A stretch of 64,000 bases of DNA. It comes from Pisolithus tinctorius. Its lineage: Eukaryota; Basidiomycota; Agaricomycetes; Boletales; Pisolithaceae. This document shows positions 57,407-64,000 of the stretch, in pieces. Within the stretch, counting starts at the first letter, position 1, and every line of letters begins with the position of its first letter. The position numbers and the translations under genes are program-made. Location: the NCBI GenBank assembly GCA_024663395.1, contig JANFAH010000018.1, forward strand, positions 930,001-994,000, written 5' to 3'. The notes under the pieces were generated by a model. The model made no database searches. It was not told the DNA's origin and saw only the letters and a list, made by a program, of their open reading frames with translations.

Positions 57407-60400
57407 ATGGCCAAATGCAGCGCAGGAAAGCGCATGAGAATGATCGGGCGTATGGCTGGCCATCGGGTCAAGCAACTAGAAGTTAAAACTCGGACAACCA
57501 GCGGTCGGAGCAGATCGAGATTGGTTGAGGTCACGATCGCACAACCCGATGCCACCTCCGCTGTCCATTCACCCCGCTCTTCACCGTCCAAGCACTCCCG
57601 CTCGCCTTCCAAACAGCACATGCACACTGATGAAGATGCACTCGACATGGAATATGATGATAATGCTCCTCCTGTAGAGCCATTACAGTTACCTCGAAAA
57701 AAGGTACCAAGGGATCCTTCATGCAACAACCCAAGCTCATTTCCATTGTCAGACACAGAATGATTACATCTGTGAATGGCTTCCGCACAAAGAGGAGTTC
57801 ATGAGGGTCCTGTTGGAGCTGGAAGCACCTCCTGACCCACGGAACTGCATAAGTTGTGGAACAGATGGGTTGTACAGATGTACAGATTGCTTGCACCAGC
57901 CCATGTTTTGCAGGGAATGTTGTAGAATGACTCACCAACGCTTGCTTTTTCACAGAGTGCAGCACTGGAATGGGGAGTTCTTTGAGGAATCGGCACTCCA
58001 TATGGTGAGAGATGCCCTCATTACTTCGCATTGCATTTACAGAGCGGACTCAGACTGGTGCTCAGCTGCAGCTCGGGCACATTGGAGCAGCTTGCCTTTC
58101 AGATCCATCCAATGCGAATGGCACTGGAGGGCCAGTCAAAATGAATGCCCCTGAGTGGGAAGATGTTGATGATGTTCCGCCCCACATGCGTCGGCCCGTC
58201 GGGTCGAAATATCTCACTGTCGTCGATGTGACCGGGGTGCATTTCATTCCAGTACGTTGGTGCCAGTGTGAAGCTGCAGAAAGCTTCTGGCTACAATTGC
58301 TGCGAGCCAAGCTGTTTCCTGCTACATTCGAAAAACCGAGTACTGCATTTACATTTGCAGTCTTGGACGATTTTGTGAGAGACAACCTGGAATGTGGGAC
58401 ATCCGGGATGAACTATTACTCAAAACTGCGACGGGTGACTTCTGGTGTCTTTCCTCACCTAGTTCCAGTAAGTCATCGGACCACGATGGTCGATTGCAGG
58501 GGATCTAAGGCAGTAATGTGACCAGGACAGATACCGGGAGTTGCTTCGAGTTGCAAGGCAATGGCGACTCCTGAAACTGTTGAAATGGAAAGGCTTCCTG
58601 CGATGCGAGCAGGCTCCTAAAAAAGGGGAGTTGGGGTTATTTTGTGCGGCATGTCCACAGCCTGGGATCAATGTCGACCCGGTGGAAGATCTGGATCAGT
58701 AAGTGTTGGGATTCGGCTCATCCCCTGTCATTAACCTTTCGAAGCTGGAAATATACCCACACGCTAGTGATGGATGGAAATTTCAAAGCCGAACATATGC
58801 ACGACAGGCGTCCTGCAGATCAGGTGTGGTTGATGGATGGCCATGGATTCATGGTCACAGATCCAGATTATCAGACATACCTGAAGGTCACACCCCACAT
58901 CACAGAGGTACATTTGTCGGACTGCTTCCTCCATTCAATTACTCATGTGTTAACTAGAAATCAGCATGCAACAATCATAAGGCTATTAATCAGGCCAATG
59001 CCCAACGGGGCAGACTTCACTCGACCGGAATTGGTGCGACGGCATGCGCCCAGCACGGGTGTTTTTACCTGCATTCTGTGGTTGACTTCCAAAAAGGGGA
59101 AAGGTCGGATATCACATCAATGATGTGCCTCCAGCTCATGGCAGTTCAGGCAATTAAACATGGATTACTCATTGGCAAATGCATTGCAGTACAACATGAC
59201 AGGAATCAACCGTGTCCTCTGCTTCTATGACATCAACTGCTCATACATGAAAAATTTACGCACACTGGTCCGAAATAGCGCATTCATTGACATCCCAGAT
59301 TCAATGCAGATTATGCCAGGAATCGGAATGTGGCATGTGCACGGTCACAAACAGGAATGCTATGCCCGATATGCACCCTTATTCATGCAAGGCGCTGGGT
59401 GGGTAGATGGAGAAATCATCGAGACCTTGTGGTCGCTACTCAACATTGCATCCACTTCGGCCCGGGGCATGAGTTCCCCACATTGCCAGGAGCTGTTGGA
59501 TTTTCAGATCAGCGATTGCAACTTCATGAAGATGATTCGCATGGGTATGAGCTTCTATTCATGCGCTAACCTTCCTGACTGTTCGCCTTTAGTCGATAGT
59601 CTGATACAGAAACTGACAACCGCAAGGGTAGCGGCAGATATGGCAAAACGGGCATTCAAGACGTTGGATGAAGCAGTGTCTACGATGCAACGTGATACGT
59701 GGACCTACCAAGAGCAAGTGGCCTTCAGAGACCGAATGGTTGACCCCTCCGCCATGGATATCTTTGAAGTGCAAATGAGGAAGGGTAAGGTTCTCACCTG
59801 CTCCTCCTTTCGGAATATATCTGAAATGCGTATTAGCCCCAACAGTTCATACCGTTGAACTGGAGTTTTTGAACAATATCACATCGAGCGGAGCGCAGCA
59901 TGGGATGGGAAGTTGGCTCGCTCGCGGTCTCAGGTTGGAAGAAGCGGCAATCACATTGCGCATCGATTATCGCAATGTCGGTGTACATGCGCCAGAGCTG
60001 AAAAGATTGGTAATTGCACGACGCACGGAGCGCCTATTATCAGAGCAGTCAAGTTTTATCGCAGATGCCACCATATACATCGATCTACAGCAAGATGCGG
60101 GAGGTGATTGGAATCCAATCAATGCGGAAGGCAGTGAACAGCGGGATGGCCGATGCATGTCCGATGGATATCTATCGGATGCTGAAGACCCAAACGATGG
60201 CTCTGACGAAACGCTCACGGCCGATACCACTGACCTTGGAGGGATAGCCACGTTGCCGCTTCCATCGAACGTTGGAATGGCTGCTTTCCATTCCTGCAAT
60301 TCAGGCCGTCTCCGTGATATGGAGCTGAGGCTCTGGATCGGTCAAGCGAATGATGCGCTAAACGGGCTTCGGCTTGCATTGGTGGACAAGGCTGTGGTCT

Positions 60401-61040
60401 TCCGGAATGTGGTGCGACATGCCAAAAGCTATAGTATGAAAACACGCGCATGGGACGCGATCCATACAATTAATAGAGCGGTTCGGAAGCAAGCCGCAAT
60501 ATACAAGCAATGCCGAAAGGCAATGGTCGCTCTGGGTGCGAGTGCTGAGACCCTTACCCGTTACCAGCAATTGGAGACATCGGATCTCACCGTGAGCACA
60601 GCCGCCATAACTCAGAATGCACATGCGCACCGGGTCAGCCATTTGCCATGGTTTTGGTCCGTTGATGTTCCGACGGATACGAAATCCATCACTTGGATGT
60701 CGGAATGTATGTGTTTCATCTATGTATGTGTGGATCGATGTTGACTGTACACAAAGTTTACCGGACTCATTGGCTTCGAGCCAAAGCAGTGCGAGACCGT
60801 TGGTCAGAAGAGGAACAGTTGCTGACGGCTGAATTTCAATGGACAATCAATTACTTCAATTATCGAGCCGTCCAATGGCGCACCTGCCGCTCGGAATGCG
60901 ATGCGCTTGGCGCCAGCTGTTACGCTGCGAGGCAGATAGCAGTGTATGAGAGGCTTTCGGAGCATGCTAAGTTGAAACAACAGAGCATGAGCTTGAAGTA
61001 TATCCCAACTTCGATGGATATTGATGCTAGCGATGTGTAG
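57407..61040 (+). CDS. KDZ (Kyakuja-Dileera-Zisupton) transposase with CxC2 cluster, complete
   Basis: Nine exons: 57407-57703, 57753-58004, 58045-58467, 58526-58698, 58745-58907, 58958-59103, 59150-59784, 59846-60706 and 60757-61040. All phases agree: 3,234 nt, 1,077 aa, no stop. Residues 100-183 form the Cys cluster found before KDZ transposases (CISCGTDGLYRCTDCL, MFCRECC). The transposase core shows VMDGNFKAEH (D392), CFYDINC (D512) and WVDGEIIETLW (E573 or E576), candidates for the catalytic acidic residues, plus WHVHGHKQECYARY. KDZ enzymes mobilise large DNA transposons. The start is the first ATG of a frame with a basic Ser/Arg-rich head. Intron 2 (40 nt) could end two bases earlier, but only the chosen end keeps the frame. 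Confidence 0.88.
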
Positions 61041-61259
61041 CTATAGTCGGACGAGTGTCTATCATTCAATATAACCATTCAGGTCGAGTTCATCGATAGA
61101 AATTAAATTGCAATTGCGGAAGTCCATATTAGCCTTAAGCAATGTTCCATTTTCTTCGATCCGAGCATATCTTCCGAACGGTACTCACATAAAAGCGGTA
61201 TGGAATTGTCAGGCTATGACAATACAGAATGCGGGTATCATAACAGCAAACCTATCCCT

Positions 61260-63618
61260 CTACTGTGAGGGGGGGAACTCTGTATCGCTGAATACACCTT
61301 GGACATATCTACCCATCGCATCTACATCCTCGCTCTGGCGTTCCCACTCCAACCCCACTGGGCGATCTGCCAGGTCGGCCCTTCCATGATATGAGTATAC
61401 TGTGCCCTCAGCTGGCTGAAGTCCTCCGTCGGTCCGGCCAGTGATGTTCGACCTGGATTGGTACTCCTCCGGTGGAGGCTCGCAGCGAATATTCGGGATT
61501 GTTGAGGCTGCTGCTGTAACTCGCATTGCACCTGGTCGCAGTTCCCCATCTCCAGGGTGCCCTCGATCGAATTGACCCTCTTGCATCGCCATGGACTCAC
61601 CGGCTGGGTCACCTTCCATTCCACTGATCTCGGCATCGCCAGGACGTCCCGAACCCGCCATCGCATCGTTCCCATCATCGCTGGGGGGAGGTGGTGCGAC
61701 AAGTCCAGAAGTTGGATCGTCAGCAGGAGGTAGTCGACCCGCAGCCAACGCAACAACCTCCAACCGCAAAGCCTCGATGGCCCGAATCGCACTATCCAAC
61801 CTTTGGTCCGAAGCCGTCTGACACGACAACAACGCTGCATATTCATCAGCGATCTGCCTCACCACGGTGTGTACCTTCTTCTCAGACGACTTCTGATGGG
61901 ACATCACCTCTGCAACGTCATCGGCCATGGTTCGCATCCGTTCTTCAAACAGGCCAGGCATAGCGGCTTGTCGACAACCATCGAAGACATTCAGCCTTGT
62001 TTTCACTTCCAGCATTTGCGCTGATATTGCGTCGCAGAATTGAAAGAGCTGGTTGAGCTCGTCGCGGACGTCGACTTCGAATAGCAATGACGGTTGTCGC
62101 TGAGGCGTTGGAGCAGTTGGCGGGTTGGGGACTGATGGGATGGGAGCGGAATCGGTTGCCGTATGTCCATTACATGTCAGATATTTCAAGCTTGTCATGA
62201 GTAGAGGAAGCGCAACGTACGATTTGTTCCTCTGGAGGTTGCGATGGCAGATGGTCCAGGTGCCGGAGTCGTTGCGAGGCTATGCTGGTCGCTTACTGCA
62301 CGAGAAACGCGGGTGGGATTTGGAGCCGGCCTCGCTGGGAGACGGATCACTGCCATGGGCTTACCAGTTCAGTTCTGCGGGAATGGGTACACATACTTAC
62401 CAGGCCGTCCATGGGGAATCATTACAACTGGCCGGGACCGGCTTTCTGGAGGACATTTGCTTGCGTTGGAGGTGCGAGGTTTTCTTTTCCGGGCGGGTCG
62501 TCGCGTAGTCCGCATCGTCGTCTTCGTTAGCGTCCTCATCGTCAGGGCGCAGGCTGCTGTGAGACCTTTTCTTTGTTCGTGTACGGGATGGATTCCGTCG
62601 TGAGGGAGTGGCGGGTGTTTTCTCTTTAGGCTGACGGGGAGTTGCAAACGTGCACCGGATCTTGCATTTTTTGCATCACTGACATACGCCTTTTTGTTTC
62701 CGAATGCAGGGCACGTTGGCGTCGGTACACTTGTCGCAACGATTGTCGCTGGGAAGTGCGGTCGGTCCAGATGGTTCTGTCGCTGGATGTACCCCATCGC
62801 CAGGTTGACTCCTGCCTCGCCCTGTCGATTGAGGTGTTGGACGGCTAGACGTACCTGGCCTGTCCATGTCCACATCCTCCTCATCATCATCTTCCTCATC
62901 CAACTCATCAACCTCCTCCTGCTTGACTAACTTAGGTTTTGGCGTCCAAGACCGACGAGCAGGCTGGCGTGAGCCAGAAGCGGCTACTTGTCGCATCGAT
63001 GGCCGTCCCCGAGCAGGCTCGTAGCGAACGGTATCCCCTCCCATCTCTGCATCCTCATCCGCCAGTTCATCCTCCCCATCGTCATCTCCAATCATCGCCT
63101 TCACTTTAGCATCCGACGCCTTTTCTTTGCCTTTACGACTCGCGTCCTTCGGTAGTGTTTCCGACGACGGTTCTGCAGCGGGTGGGAAGGCAGATGTCTT
63201 GAAGCCGGTACGTTGCAAGTCGAAGCGTCTTTCGACAGTCTGCAGCCACGGATGGTCGTCGAAGGTGGCCTTGTCTGGGTGCGTGATAAGTCTCCAGTTC
63301 GGAAATGGGTGACCCTCATTCTCCCGTCCAACCCTCTCATGCCATTTGCAGAACCTTTCGGCCGCAATGATGGTGAGCGGGATCTCATGCGTGATCCTCG
63401 CAATTTCGCGCACGGAATCCTATATTCCTCAGAGGTGCGACGTGTGGAGTGATATTCGGACTTACCACTACTTCCACTACGCTGCTCACAGCCTCCTTCC
63501 AAGCCGCAAACCTTGGCTTGTCAGCCAAGTCCTTCGTTCCAAGGACTTTCCGATCGATGATTTCGATGATGGAGTTCGCTGCAGCTGTGAGCTCGTCGCG
63601 TTTGGTGTAGGTCTTCAT
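61260..63618 (-). pseudogene. Zn-cluster / helical protein near KDZ, with in-frame TGA
   Basis: Starts at about the ATG at 63,618 (MKTYTKRDELTAAANS). A ~50-nt intron joins VVEVV to DSVREIARITHEIPLTI. An acidic/basic linker leads to CDKCTDANVPCIRKQKGVCQ*CKKCKIRC, a cysteine pattern like fungal Zn-binuclear clusters, where TGA (62,678-62,676) replaces one residue. Later exons give a basic KKRSHSS-type region and, from 62,198, helices (VRDELNQLFQFCDAISAQML, RTMADDVAEVMSHQ, QRLDSAIRAIEALRLEVVAL) that look like a coiled coil. It stops at 61,260. A DNA-binding role is inferred. Convergent with the KDZ transposase, 219 bp away. Confidence 0.6.
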
Positions 63619-64000
63619 TGCGTTGTTGAGACGTACGTGGGTAAGGTCGGAGTTGTTGGTGTGAGGTACTTTGCGGGAAATAATGCCAATGGAAGATGCG
63701 ACGTGTAACTTCCGCACGTTTACTTTGTGTTTGTTGTTACCTGAAACCTTCCCACGGAGTATCTATGTCAACATGTAATACTCCGTTTGCTACAAAGCGG
63801 AAAGGATAGATTGCAGTACAATCCTATTACCACATACTTAATAGTAATTGCAATAGATTGGTGAAAACATCAGAACATACAGACTGGTCTCAAAGTTGCG
63901 GAATACATTCATCATGCCGGCTGTCCCGTGCACGGGATGTGACCTCTGACGGAACGCATGGAATACCACCTATCATCGCTGAGAACCATAAGACTATCTT
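63619..64000. other. Window end, no gene seen
   Basis: Upstream region of the Zn-cluster gene. It contains a short palindrome GTCCCGTGCACGGGAT near 63,928. No terminal repeat matching the left side of the KDZ neighbourhood was found. Confidence 0.4.

Larger units (their letters stand above)
50596..61040. mobile_element. KDZ transposon gene neighbourhood with TET/JBP gene
   Basis: A TET/JBP-type dioxygenase, two unknown genes and a KDZ transposase lie together, with a fifth gene possibly belonging to the unit (to 63.6 kb). Association of TET/JBP genes with KDZ transposons is known for basidiomycetes (Iyer and colleagues, 2014). I could not find terminal inverted repeats or target duplications: the right end may be outside the window and the left end may be at or beyond the satellite array. 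The boundaries given are those of the genes. Confidence 0.7.

Noticed and set aside
62676..62678. TGA as a selenocysteine codon in a Cys-rich motif
   Set aside because: Fungi of this group are not known to have the selenocysteine machinery, and the position corresponds to a non-cysteine residue of the cluster. Nonsense mutation is simpler.

Overview
This window looks like nuclear DNA of an Agaricomycete (mushroom-forming basidiomycete). Genes are split by very short GT-AG introns (about 35-65 nt). The gene content is also typical of that class: HET-domain proteins with WD40/TPR repeats, a KDZ transposase with its cysteine cluster, a TET/JBP-type dioxygenase, a Rep-helicase Helitron and two chromodomain Ty3/Gypsy elements. 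No species can be named from the sequence, and I saw no rRNA, tRNA or CRISPR.

Layout. (1) 0.1-2.4 kb: decayed copy 1 of a flavin amine oxidase (L-amino-acid-oxidase-like), minus strand, followed by about 2.8 kb of non-coding DNA with two small tandem-repeat arrays (3.03-3.22 and 4.09-4.79 kb). (2) 5.2 to about 26 kb: one minus-strand Helitron Rep/helicase gene, split into three pieces by two LTR retrotransposons. A plus-strand chromovirus (7,208-13,908, TSD ATCGT) lies in the helicase part. A minus-strand Gypsy element (15,824-23,879, TSD CCGAG) lies in the Rep part. (3) 26.07-29.38 kb: three intact-looking spliced plus-strand genes beside the Helitron. Two are unknown and one has an F-box-like start plus a possible nucleotidyltransferase-like segment; they may be Helitron cargo. 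(4) 29.4-36.3 kb: flavin oxidase copy 2 between two copies of a roughly 0.75-kb repeat. (5) 36.9-43.4 kb: two paralogous genes with a C-terminal HET domain. One has an N-terminal WD40 propeller plus a TPR-like helical segment (919 aa, intact); the other has only the TPR-like segment, with a separate TPR remnant upstream. (6) 43.7-46.4 kb: a degenerate duplicated intergenic block. (7) 46.9-48.0 kb: a low-complexity basic protein with two frameshifts. (8) 48.06-50.11 kb: a satellite-like array with 42/84/169-bp hierarchical periodicity. (9) 50.6-63.6 kb: a KDZ transposon gene neighbourhood: TET/JBP dioxygenase (+), two unknown genes (-), a complete 9-exon KDZ transposase (+, 1,077 aa by my splice model) and a Zn-cluster/coiled-coil-like gene (-).

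How it fits together. Most of the window is mobile DNA in and around a pair of duplicated host loci (flavin oxidase and HET genes). The KDZ-TET/JBP association fits the known fungal pattern in which 5-methylcytosine oxygenases travel with KDZ transposons. Here the transposase is open from start to stop, while the TET/JBP gene and the Zn-cluster gene each carry one in-frame TGA. Many other genes carry single-base frameshifts, several at short homopolymers, so sequencing or assembly error must be weighed against real decay.
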